A DNA stretch of 64,000 bases from JABAAE01 sp905480545. Its GTDB lineage: Bacteria > Planctomycetota > Planctomycetia > Pirellulales > Pirellulaceae. Shown here piece by piece: positions 35,657 to 44,471 of the stretch (position 1 is its first letter; the number at the start of each line of letters is the position of its first letter). Location of the stretch: contig CALSOR010000002.1 of the NCBI GenBank assembly GCA_943788025.1, positions 1,116,001 through 1,180,000 of the forward strand. The letters run 5' to 3'. The position numbers and the translations under genes are program-made. The notes beneath the pieces were generated by a model that was not told where the DNA came from, did not search any database, and worked only from the letters and a program-made list of their open reading frames with translations.

Positions 35657-35884
35657 ATGAAGTTTATTGAAATGACAGGAAAGCAACTTAATGAAATCAT
35701 CAAGGATGATGAGTTGCAAATTACCGATCTTGCTGGCGCTGGAATCACGGATTTTTCGATTGTCCGTATCAATCAGCATGGTGATATTGAGGTTCGTCGT
35801 CCCGCGAAATGGGATGTGATCGGCGGTTTGTTGGGAAGCTTTGATGAGCGAGTCAGAAAAACGACCGGTCATGAATGGGCTTGA
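35657..35884 (+). CDS. small conserved protein of unknown function
   Basis: A 75-residue soluble protein beginning KFIEMTGKQLNEII. The middle reads AGITDFSIVRINQHGDIEVRR and the end WDVIGGLLGSFDERVRKTTGHEWA. I recall similar short proteins in other planctomycetes with the same DIEVRR...WDVIGGLLG core, so it is probably a real conserved family without known function. I chose the ATG at 35657; an in-frame start eight codons upstream exists. It is a single gene, 114 bp before the hydrolase gene. Confidence 0.6.
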   Translation: MKFIEMTGKQLNEIIKDDELQITDLAGAGITDFSIVRINQHGDIEVRRPAKWDVIGGLLGSFDERVRKTTGHEWA

Positions 35885-35998
35885 TAGCCGATTCTCCTCA
35901 AAGCATGGTCTGAATCGATGCCGACGGCCCGAGAAGAACCTGCAAGCTAAAACTCGTACGTCTAAAAGACGAATTCCTAATACCGATCGGTTTCGAAA

Positions 35999-36847
35999 TT
36001 GAAGTTCGGCGAATTTGAAGTCCAGAGTATCAGTGGTGGCCGATTCCGTTTGGATGGCGGCGCGATGTTTGGCGTCGTGCCTAAAACGCTTTGGAATCGG
36101 AAATCCGAATCCGATGAGCTGAATCGAGTTCAGCTTGATACCAATTGCCTGCTTGTTCGGACGCCTGATGCAATCGTCCTGTGCGACACCGGTTTCGGCA
36201 GCAAGCTCTCTGAAAAACAACTTTCGTTTATCGATGCTGCGCCTGGCAATGCACTCATCAGTCATCTGAACTCAAACAATCTTGATCGAGGTGATGTCAC
36301 ACATGTGATTTTTTCACATCTCCATTTCGATCATGTCGGTGGGGCAACTTGCTTGAATTCAGGTGGTGAATTGGAAGTCACATTCCCTAACGCCGTCCAT
36401 ATCTTTCAAGAGAAAGAAATGGCAGATGCGATCGGAATGGCCGCTGAATTGGAAGGGAATTATTACGATGCGGAAATTCGGTTCTGGTCGGAGAATGCTA
36501 AATGCCAGCCCGTTTCCGGTGATTCAGAAATAATCAATGGAATCTTTGTGCAACCGACCGGTGGGCATACTGCTGGACATCAGTTGATTGAGATCAAGTC
36601 CGGCGATCAACACGGGATCTTTTTGGGGGACATCTGTCCCACCTCAGCGCACCTCAACGTGTTTTGGACGATGGCTTACGATGCATTTCAATTGGATGTC
36701 CGTCGTAAGAAAGCCGAAATACTGGATGCGATTGCCAACTCTGAGGTGACACTGTTTTTTGATCATGATCCGAACTTTCAAGCGTCCACGATCTTCCAAA
36801 AGAACAAGAAGACGTTTGAAATCAAAGAAACGTTTGATTTGCGCTGA
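35999..36847 (+). CDS. metallo-beta-lactamase-fold hydrolase
   Basis: A 282-residue cytoplasmic protein. The metal-binding motif HLHFDHVGG lies near residues 106-114; further ligands are the His in QPTGGHTAGHQ (near 187) and Asp in FLGDICPTSAH (near 213), with a final His in FFDHDP (near 260). The layout is that of the quorum-quenching lactonase / glyoxalase II-like branch with a long N-terminal part. The start is a TTG with no strong ribosome binding site; no better start is in frame. Substrate unknown. Confidence 0.86.
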   Translation: MKFGEFEVQSISGGRFRLDGGAMFGVVPKTLWNRKSESDELNRVQLDTNCLLVRTPDAIVLCDTGFGSKLSEKQLSFIDAAPGNALISHLNSNNLDRGDVTHVIFSHLHFDHVGGATCLNSGGELEVTFPNAVHIFQEKEMADAIGMAAELEGNYYDAEIRFWSENAKCQPVSGDSEIINGIFVQPTGGHTAGHQLIEIKSGDQHGIFLGDICPTSAHLNVFWTMAYDAFQLDVRRKKAEILDAIANSEVTLFFDHDPNFQASTIFQKNKKTFEIKETFDLR

Positions 36848-36981
36848 AGCTCGTATTTTACAGAAACGATCTGCTTATCGACCTTAACTGGTTTGCTTGT
36901 TTCAGATGAACTTCGCCTCTGCTTCTTGTGGACAATGAGCGGCTGAATCACGCCCTTTTTTATTGCCGCAAACCAATAGTG

Positions 36982-38064
36982 TTAGGGCGAAAAGATTGGC
37001 AAGTAATTGAATGGCATTTGCAAAATGATGCAGGACATTGCCGTTCCAAATTCTGGACCAACGCGGCCATCGGGCCAAGAGCCATCACCGCTTCGTTTTT
37101 CGAACAACTCGTTTCGAATTGCCGGGTACCATTCATTCCAATATTCGGGATGCTGAATTTGTGCATGCCACATTGCCTGCACTGCATAGTAATGGGCGTA
37201 GTAGTAATTCATCGGACTGACTTGGCTGGATGAGACGCCTTTACCCGGCTTTCTCGCCATAATCCATTTTAGAGCTTTCTCAATATTGTCGCCTTCGTAG
37301 ATGCCAGCACTATACAACGACACGACTCCGGCAGCAGTTAACGCGACACTTGTTCGCCCTCCAGCAAGCGTATACTGGAAGCTGCCATCCGCCCTTTGGC
37401 TTTTTTTGACGTACTCAATGCATTTGGTTCGGACTTCGTCGGGGACCTGCATTCCGGAATCGCGAGCGGCCCGCATCGCCATGATTTGGCAGATCGTAAT
37501 TGAAAGGTCGGCGTCTGCCTTGCGGGGCTGGTATCGCCATCCGCCCTGGGCATTCTGAATTCCACAAGTCATCTTGATCGCTTCGGCAAGTTTGGTACTC
37601 ACCTCCTTGTTGCTAGACATGCCGCAGACTTGGGCAAGGAATAGCATTGCATATCCGTGCCCATACATATTGGAGAAACCTGATCCATCGGAACGGGCGA
37701 TGTAACCGGTTTCCCGTACATGCTTGACGACAAAGTCGACGCACGCATCAATGTGTTTTGCATAGGGGCCACTCACCGGCGTCGAACCGCTGCACAAAAA
37801 TGCCAGTCCAGCCAGGGACGTTACGGCAACGCCGCTAGGGTAACCGGAATTTCCGAACGCACCCTTGTTTTTGCCGTTCTTGAGCTGTTTTCGTTTGAGA
37901 TACTCCAGCCCCTTTTCGATAGCGGACCTTGTTTTTTTGTTCACCAAGACGTCAACAGGCGTAACTTCTTCAGCGAAACAGGCTTTGGTTGACATGCGGT
38001 GTAACGAGCCGAGGAACAAAGATGACGCAACCGCTGCTGATGATATAAAAGAGCGTCGCTGCAT
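36982..38064 (-). CDS. exported prenyltransferase/squalene-cyclase-repeat protein
   Basis: A 360-residue protein exported by a twin-arginine-like signal (QRRSFISSAAVASSLFLG). GGAGG precedes the ATG at 38064 by 6 bases; an in-frame start 14 codons upstream is less likely. The rest is an alpha-alpha toroid with repeats such as GLEYLKRKQ, GIQNAQGGWRY, YVKKSQRADGSFQY and SGDGSWPDG (QW/G-rich motifs of the prenyltransferase and squalene oxidase repeat family). It lacks a DXDD motif, so it is probably not a cyclase. Planctomycetes carry many such exported proteins of unknown role. Stands alone. Confidence 0.83.
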   Translation of the reverse strand: MQRRSFISSAAVASSLFLGSLHRMSTKACFAEEVTPVDVLVNKKTRSAIEKGLEYLKRKQLKNGKNKGAFGNSGYPSGVAVTSLAGLAFLCSGSTPVSGPYAKHIDACVDFVVKHVRETGYIARSDGSGFSNMYGHGYAMLFLAQVCGMSSNKEVSTKLAEAIKMTCGIQNAQGGWRYQPRKADADLSITICQIMAMRAARDSGMQVPDEVRTKCIEYVKKSQRADGSFQYTLAGGRTSVALTAAGVVSLYSAGIYEGDNIEKALKWIMARKPGKGVSSSQVSPMNYYYAHYYAVQAMWHAQIQHPEYWNEWYPAIRNELFEKRSGDGSWPDGRVGPEFGTAMSCIILQMPFNYLPIFSP

Positions 38065-38264
38065 AAAACACCTCCGGATTAGGCTTGTCAATTCAACGAT
38101 TCGCACTCGCTGAAAGTTAATGATCCTGTTGTAAATTGACCGATTGGTGGTCGGGCAAAATTAATAATCATGTGGCCAACATCAGTTCGTTTATCATCCA
38201 AACTTTGCAACCTGAATGCAAGGAATTTCGAAAGAATGTTCCAAAGTCTCGTCGAGGGTTCCAT

Positions 38265-38292
38265 AAAAAAACCACGCTTTTTCGAGCGTGGT
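38265..38292 (-). terminator. rho-independent terminator of the ppiD-like gene
   Basis: Read on the minus strand, ACCACGCT (38292-38285) pairs with AGCGTGGT (38278-38271) around a 6-base loop, followed by six or more T (A-run 38265-38270 on the plus strand). It lies 58 bp after the stop of the ppiD-like gene. Confidence 0.9.
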
Positions 38293-38350
38293 GTTGGATT
38301 GAAACTGTTTTTTGGTTTGCCATTAAGTTACGGGCGGCAACGCATCATCG

Positions 38351-41038
38351 CTATTTTGACTCGCGTTCACCAAACCACTTAATGTCGTACATTTCGGCTA
38401 ATTCGGAACTAAAATCATTTTTCGGGATTTGTTGGTTGACTTGTCCACCGGTGGACGCAACCGGGAACGCGTCTGTCGTAAAAATCAATTCCTTTTCTAC
38501 TTCCGTCGGTTCCATCTTTTTAATGACCTGAAAAACATAAACGGTATCTTTTTCAAAATTTGGTGCGTAACCGATTTCGTTTTCACTGAGTGCGAAAACT
38601 TTTTCCATAAAGTTGTTGCCGATACCTTCCAGTGGCTCGGGGGCTTCTTCCGCGTTTGCGTCCACTTTCTTTGGTTGGATTTTGCCCAGTTCAATTGGAG
38701 ATGAAGGCCTGCCAAGCTGCTGAATGACCATTTGTGCCATTTGAGGGTTGCTTTGCATCAATCGCCAGCGAAAGTCTTCAGCTAACCATCCAAACGGTTC
38801 CGACGCGTTTACCTTGTCGCCAAATTCCGCCGACAAAAGTTTGTTCTGTGCGGAAACGTCATTCGCAATTTTTTGGGCTTCGGCTTCTGCAAGCTTGAGG
38901 GCTTCGGTTCGCTGGTAAAACTTGATGATCGCTGGTTTTGCCTCGGCAAAGGATACTTTTTTGGCAAATTTTCGATCGGTCACCCAGTACACAAATTGAA
39001 CATTTTTTGAGTTGGGAATCGTGTCCTCAACAGAAGCGCTTCCACCATTCTCAAAGTCAACGTAGATTTTTTGAGCGGTCGTAAATCCTCTTGGTAATTC
39101 GGGCGAGTCAGCCGGGGCTTTACCAAACTCAGTTTTTCCTAGCTCATCCAGACCGATGCTTTCATATTCAACGAAAGTCAGGTCAAGGCTCTCAGCCATT
39201 TTTTCAAACGCAGGACGCTTTGGTGCCGGATACTGATCTGGGTTTTCGGCATGGGCTTCGTAGTCATAAAGATAATCACCTACCTGCCGGCGAACGTTTT
39301 CAAGATCGGTATCGATCTTCTTGTTGATCGCGTCGATTGAATCTCTCGCAAGGAACTTTCGGATCGTATCTCGCAGCTCGTCATCAAGCGGTTTGATGAT
39401 CGGTTTGTCATCTACGCGTGTTTTTGCTTCATCAATCGCTTTTTGTACGTCCAACGGGGAGACCGGATCCGGCTGAGCTTGGTCGCTCGCTGGCGTCTTT
39501 TCGCCCGAACTCGCCGGATCTTGAATTGCGGGTTTGGTGGCCGTTTCTTCAATCGTAGGCAAGTCGTCAGTGGTTGGCGGGTCTGCTTTTTTGGTGTCGT
39601 TTGTTACAGGTGGCTCGCCTTGCTTCTTCGTTTCAACTTCTTGCTTCACAGCCTCTTGTTTGGCTGGTTCCTTTTGTTTCGGTTCATCCTGAATAGAAAC
39701 ATAGTAGAAAGAGTCCGGTTCGGCGTTTACACTGCTTTGATCCGCCTTCTTTGGCTCTTGTTTCGCGTCATCCGTTTTTTCAGGGGCCGTTTTTTCAGGG
39801 GCCGTTTTCGCGTCATCCGTTTTCGCAGGCTCATCAGTTGTCGATTTTGCTTTCGCCGGATCAGCTTTGGGTTCGCTGGGCTTTATTTCGCTGGGCTTTA
39901 TTTCGCTGGCATTCTTCGTTTTTTCATCGGCGGGTGCTTTTTCATTTTTAGCCGCATCGGCGTCATTCTTTGGAGCTTCCAACGCAGGGGAGGTTTCTGT
40001 ATTGGCATCGGGCGCTTTTTCCGTTGCTTTTTCATCAGAACCACTTTCGAGATCGTTCGGTGAAAATTGACCATCGTTGCCCGGAAGAAAGCCAGCACCA
40101 GGTCTGCTCTCGAGGACACGGGAGTCTTCGTTTTCGACCCATTCCTCGTATTGGGTTAAAATCTGAGCTTCGGTTATTTTTGCTTCTTCTTCTTTAATGT
40201 ATTTGTTTCGGTCGATAGCGTAATAGCCGACGGTAACCGTGCGTGGAGTTTTGAATCCGGGCCCGGAGGAGAAATTTGGCACTCGGTCGACGCCTTCGTC
40301 GTAAAGCTTTTTCATTTTCTCGTTGTCAGGTTCACCTGAAACCTTGTCCAAGAAATCATCAACCGAAAGCGTCATGAATTCGATTTCAGCTTTCTCTTTG
40401 AGGCGTTTGTGCCCCTCCCAAACCTCAATTGGAGTTGGTTGATCGCCACCAAAACCAGAAGTCAATTGTCGTCCTGCGTAATTAGCCAACAGTTCTTTTT
40501 TCAGATGGCTCTTTATCATACTTAAGGAATATCGCTGCAACTCCTTGTTGAATTGCTCGACTGTTTGGCCTTGATTGCCCAATTCATTGTTGCAGAGTTT
40601 GTTGAAGTACTCATCAATGGTTTCTTCACCGATAAATACGCCTTGATCTTCAGCGAATTTTGTCAAAGCCATGCGGCGTAGAATGGCTCGGTCTCGAGAT
40701 TCCAAGGGCGAGTTCTGGATGGCACTGATTGGATTTGCTTTTGCTTTTGACAAAAACTCGCCATTGGCACCTTGTGTACTTCCAGCGAGATCAGCCAGTC
40801 GCCGAGTGAAATCAACGGTGTCTTGATGCGCTTCGTACCAATCGCGTAATTGCTTATTGGTAAACGTACCGAAACTGGTGCTCGCCACTTGCCGCACCGT
40901 CACATTTTGACCAGTTCGACCACTAAACCACTGGTCGATGACACCACCGACCGTAAATACAAACATTAAAAGAACGCCGAAAACCACCAGCATACTTTTT
41001 TGATATTTTCGAAACCAATGAAGTGGTCCAGCTGACAT
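38351..41038 (-). CDS. PpiD/SurA-like membrane-anchored protein
   Basis: An 895-residue protein anchored by one N-terminal helix (SMLVVFGVLLMFVFTVGGVI, residues 15-34), with its bulk on the outer side, as in PpiD. Residues 100-225 resemble the SurA/PpiD N-terminal chaperone region (AILRRMALTKFAEDQG, IDEYFNKLCNNE). Residues 300-545 are a long Pro/Lys/Glu/Ala-rich region containing tandem repeats such as EIKPSEIKPS and TAPEKTAPEK. Residues 560-895 contain the C-terminal region with YWVTDRKFAKKVSF and a SurA-like end. I cannot pick out a clear parvulin (PPIase) catalytic signature, so isomerase activity is doubtful. It likely helps exported proteins fold. A terminator follows. Confidence 0.75.
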   Translation of the reverse strand: MSAGPLHWFRKYQKSMLVVFGVLLMFVFTVGGVIDQWFSGRTGQNVTVRQVASTSFGTFTNKQLRDWYEAHQDTVDFTRRLADLAGSTQGANGEFLSKAKANPISAIQNSPLESRDRAILRRMALTKFAEDQGVFIGEETIDEYFNKLCNNELGNQGQTVEQFNKELQRYSLSMIKSHLKKELLANYAGRQLTSGFGGDQPTPIEVWEGHKRLKEKAEIEFMTLSVDDFLDKVSGEPDNEKMKKLYDEGVDRVPNFSSGPGFKTPRTVTVGYYAIDRNKYIKEEEAKITEAQILTQYEEWVENEDSRVLESRPGAGFLPGNDGQFSPNDLESGSDEKATEKAPDANTETSPALEAPKNDADAAKNEKAPADEKTKNASEIKPSEIKPSEPKADPAKAKSTTDEPAKTDDAKTAPEKTAPEKTDDAKQEPKKADQSSVNAEPDSFYYVSIQDEPKQKEPAKQEAVKQEVETKKQGEPPVTNDTKKADPPTTDDLPTIEETATKPAIQDPASSGEKTPASDQAQPDPVSPLDVQKAIDEAKTRVDDKPIIKPLDDELRDTIRKFLARDSIDAINKKIDTDLENVRRQVGDYLYDYEAHAENPDQYPAPKRPAFEKMAESLDLTFVEYESIGLDELGKTEFGKAPADSPELPRGFTTAQKIYVDFENGGSASVEDTIPNSKNVQFVYWVTDRKFAKKVSFAEAKPAIIKFYQRTEALKLAEAEAQKIANDVSAQNKLLSAEFGDKVNASEPFGWLAEDFRWRLMQSNPQMAQMVIQQLGRPSSPIELGKIQPKKVDANAEEAPEPLEGIGNNFMEKVFALSENEIGYAPNFEKDTVYVFQVIKKMEPTEVEKELIFTTDAFPVASTGGQVNQQIPKNDFSSELAEMYDIKWFGERESK

Positions 41039-41412
41039 TTCGTTCTCTTTTTAACTACCTGATTGGGCTCAGAAATTTTACGGATCGGATGTGGAGCCTC
41101 GAAATCGAATTTTATTCGAAAGAGTCTGACCGACAACTCATTCCCGTTCGCGATGTATTAATCTCGGAACGAAAATCAGCGGCTTCCGCCATTCGACTGA
41201 TTGAGCGAATTGAAGATTTTAGGTTGCGGCGAATGTAACACAATCCCAATTCGATTTTCGAGGAATCGCCACTTTTTTTCAATCGCTATCAGGCTGTTTT
41301 GCCCCAGAATCAAGCTACTTATTTCAAGATAAAGCTGCGAATTGGTCATCAAAGTCGAAAACGTCGGTTTTGATCGAAGAATTACGCTGCCAACCGCGCA
41401 CAATGTTCTCAG
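41039..41412. other. intergenic region upstream of the ppiD-like gene
   Basis: 374 bp between the ppiD-like start and the end of the VWA operon, both read leftward. It should hold the ppiD-like promoter. I see no gene, no clear terminator for the VWA operon, and no repeat. Confidence 0.4.
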
Positions 41413-44400
41413 TTACTTTTTCATTCGATCGCGACTTTTTGCACGGGCTTTGGCCAATGCATCGGTCACTGTCCCGGTTTTCGATTCCTCTTGGGGATGA
41501 CTTTCCCTATCGCTCCGCAGTGTTGAACCGCCGGTGTCAGTCGATTCGTCGATTGGGCTGGAATACTCCGGCGTGTTTGAAGTCATCCGAGGGCCTGTTG
41601 TGCTGTTTTCCGGTCTTCCTGTGCCGAGACCTCCTAAAGTTGCGATTCGCCAGATAGCTGATCGCCAGCCTGCAGATTTGCCTGATCGTTCCGGCCCGTC
41701 ATCGGCACCGACGTCATCCGGAAACCCTTGCTCAACAACGCGTGAAGCTTGAATTGCCTGAGTCCGCCTCTGCTTCGATGAATTTCTTGATGCTAGCACT
41801 GATAGTATTTGCCCAACATAACCCGTACGCCGTTCGAGCACCTCGGTCAGAACCAGAACCATCGTCAGCATGTAAAGCCAACTGGCAATCGAGCGAAGTT
41901 CCAGAATGGATGGAATGGATTCCCAGATCCCTTGCATGTCCAATCGTTGTTGTCCCCCGGTTTGCCGAGCTAAGTGATCCAGTTCTTCCTGCCCAAGACC
42001 ACGTTGGTTTTGCGGGGCATTCTCGAATCCCTGATGGATCGGTTGAAATTCAGCTGGGTAGGCTGATTTTGCTGGCGCGAGCGTCACTGGTGTTCCAGCG
42101 ATTTCCGGACGCCTCGGATCGGAGATGGGTAGGATTACGGTCGACAAATGAGTTTCTTCCCCGTCCAAGCTTTGGCGATACTCTAATTGTTGGGGCGAGA
42201 TCCAAGTCATTTCTTCCATCGTCTTGGTGGATACTTCACCGATGCGACTCGATAGCGTCTGAATCCTCGGCGCTGTAGTGATGTTGTGCTTCGCGGCATC
42301 AGAATCGAGATGAAGCGTGACAATGTGTTCTCCATTGTCAATTCGCTGCGTCAGTAAATAGCCTTCCCCGCTATAACTGTCCTGTGCACTGAACCATCGC
42401 GATAGCGAATTCAAGAGCTTTGGGTACTGTTCCCAAGCTGCAATCGGCCCCGTCCACTTTCCGTCGATTTGGCCGGTGTAAACCGCAGTGCGACCCAAGC
42501 CAACGTGCCAGGCAGCCAGCAACGGCGCAGTGTTGTCGTCTTTGGTGACCATCGCGAGATTTGCTGTATCACGTAGGTAGGTCATGTTGTAGCCGCCGAC
42601 TTTGATTCCCTGGGCTTCGTCCGTCACAATCCATGGCAAAAATGTTTTCATATTGGGAGTCGCTTGGACCTCAACGATTTCGTCAATGAAGGGACGAGCA
42701 ACGGTGAAGGTGTCTTGCGCAAAAAGTTCTGGCAACTCTTTGGCCTTCGTTGTAAAAAAGACACGACCTTTTCCACGTGTTGCAACATCAATCAAGAGTG
42801 CCGCGTCGACGTCTGTTTTTTTTCCGAGGGCAATGACACTGCAGGTGATTCCTTCTTTCTCGCATTCAGCCAACAGCTTTTTGTAGCCGGCAGGATTCTC
42901 CGAATCGTTTGCGTCAGAGAAAAGGATAATATGTCGGGATGATGCGGAGCTGGTGCGAAGTGCGTTGACAGCATTGGAAAGCCCTTCATAGACGTAGATT
43001 CCTCCGCCCATCGATTGGATCTTGAGGATTTTTCTACGGATGCTCTCCCGGTTGGTTAGCGATTGTAGTTTTACGATGGTGTGTGCGGTCGTATCGACCG
43101 CCAATACGCCCACCTCGTCCATGGGCGTCAATAAATCGACAACGTTTGCCGAAGCGATGTTGGCAAGGTCCATTTTGGTTTTGCCGCCCGAGGCAGGTGC
43201 CGTCATCGATCCAGATCGGTCAAGAACCAACATCATGGCAACCGAGGCCTTGCGAAACTCCTTTCGTAATTCCATCGATACCGGCAGGATCGGATCCAGA
43301 GCCGATTGATAATATCCACCCTGACCAAAACTTCTTTGCCCACCGGTTAGAAGCAGGCCGCCTTGGCTGGTTTTTACCCAATTTACTAACTCGGCAACGC
43401 CAATGTCGCCAATGAGTTGATGCGGAACGTTTTCAATGATTACGCCGCTGTAGTTTGACAGTGTAGCCAAGTCGAGCCGTATGCTGCCCGGCAATTTGGC
43501 TTCTGCAGATAGACCGCCCAGTTCCAAGAGGCCTTTTAGCGGCGACGGACTTTTTTCCGTCAAGATCAAAACCGGTTTGTTGCCGGTTGCTCGCACCAAA
43601 AACGAAGCCCGGTTATTTTCCGGCATCGGATCTTTGGTGTCGATGGAAGACTGGATATCAAAAACATATTGTCCCGTTTGCGGCGTTGGAAGAATATCAC
43701 GCACGCGAATCGAACTGGTTCCGGCGGGAATGCTCTTGCGTCCCGAAGCAACCGGCTCGTCGCCGCGGTAAAGGGTGTAATTGACATCCTGAGGAAGGGG
43801 AGATTGAACCCAAGCGGTCACCATGAAAATTTCGTTGGGCTCGATATGAACAGGGTAGTCGAGGCTGACAATTCCCAAATCGTTGGTTTGTGATCGCGAT
43901 AGCAAGCGGTAATCGATCGGGATTTTCCGGCTGGCAGAAATCGCAGCAAACGGCGCAGGGTTGCCATGCGTGTAATTGCCATCTGAAACCACCACGAAAC
44001 GCTCCGGGGAACCTGGCGTCGAACTGAGCAAAGCCAATTCAAGAGCATCTGCCAATCGACTCGATTTGTTTCCAACTTCCTGAACAAGATCTTGACTGGA
44101 TTCAATCGCGGACTTGTCGCCAAAGCTAACAATTCGTAGCTTCTGATTTTCCCTCTTTGATTCCAACAGCTCCTCGATCATTTTCTGTTGAATTTCTTTG
44201 GCCGGTATCGGCATCGACTCACTGCGATCGACGATCAGCGTCAATGTCCCCTCGCGAACCTCCTTTTTCAAAAGAGGATCGGCAATCGCAGTGATCAACG
44301 TGGCAAAAATCAAGACGCGAATGACGGCAAGTGTTCGGGTCGCAGCGCGGCGAAAAAACATGAGTGCCACAATTGGCAAAGCCAAAAGAAACCAGATTGG

Positions 44401-44418
44401 ATGTGCAATGGTGGACAT
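41413..44418 (-). CDS. membrane protein with two VWA-type domains and a glutamine-amidotransferase-like segment
   Basis: A 1001-residue protein. Two N-terminal membrane helices (about residues 7-22 and 31-49) are followed by a first VWA-like domain with the metal-site motif DRSES at 64-68. Residues 280-385 resemble the class I glutamine amidotransferase-like domain of such proteins (GGLLLTGGQRSFGQGGYY). A second, complete VWA domain starts at 395 with DRSGS (400-404). A third membrane helix lies near residue 865 (IASWLYMLTMVLVL), and the last 110 residues are Arg/Ser/Thr-rich. VWA domains bind proteins in a metal-dependent way. Last gene of the seven-gene operon, 53 bp after the BatA-like gene. 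Confidence 0.88.
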   Translation of the reverse strand: MSTIAHPIWFLLALPIVALMFFRRAATRTLAVIRVLIFATLITAIADPLLKKEVREGTLTLIVDRSESMPIPAKEIQQKMIEELLESKRENQKLRIVSFGDKSAIESSQDLVQEVGNKSSRLADALELALLSSTPGSPERFVVVSDGNYTHGNPAPFAAISASRKIPIDYRLLSRSQTNDLGIVSLDYPVHIEPNEIFMVTAWVQSPLPQDVNYTLYRGDEPVASGRKSIPAGTSSIRVRDILPTPQTGQYVFDIQSSIDTKDPMPENNRASFLVRATGNKPVLILTEKSPSPLKGLLELGGLSAEAKLPGSIRLDLATLSNYSGVIIENVPHQLIGDIGVAELVNWVKTSQGGLLLTGGQRSFGQGGYYQSALDPILPVSMELRKEFRKASVAMMLVLDRSGSMTAPASGGKTKMDLANIASANVVDLLTPMDEVGVLAVDTTAHTIVKLQSLTNRESIRRKILKIQSMGGGIYVYEGLSNAVNALRTSSASSRHIILFSDANDSENPAGYKKLLAECEKEGITCSVIALGKKTDVDAALLIDVATRGKGRVFFTTKAKELPELFAQDTFTVARPFIDEIVEVQATPNMKTFLPWIVTDEAQGIKVGGYNMTYLRDTANLAMVTKDDNTAPLLAAWHVGLGRTAVYTGQIDGKWTGPIAAWEQYPKLLNSLSRWFSAQDSYSGEGYLLTQRIDNGEHIVTLHLDSDAAKHNITTAPRIQTLSSRIGEVSTKTMEEMTWISPQQLEYRQSLDGEETHLSTVILPISDPRRPEIAGTPVTLAPAKSAYPAEFQPIHQGFENAPQNQRGLGQEELDHLARQTGGQQRLDMQGIWESIPSILELRSIASWLYMLTMVLVLTEVLERRTGYVGQILSVLASRNSSKQRRTQAIQASRVVEQGFPDDVGADDGPERSGKSAGWRSAIWRIATLGGLGTGRPENSTTGPRMTSNTPEYSSPIDESTDTGGSTLRSDRESHPQEESKTGTVTDALAKARAKSRDRMKK

Positions 44419-44471
44419 CGTTTTGAGTTAACTTTCGTGTTCGGTTTTTACAAAATGCTGGATCATCATTT

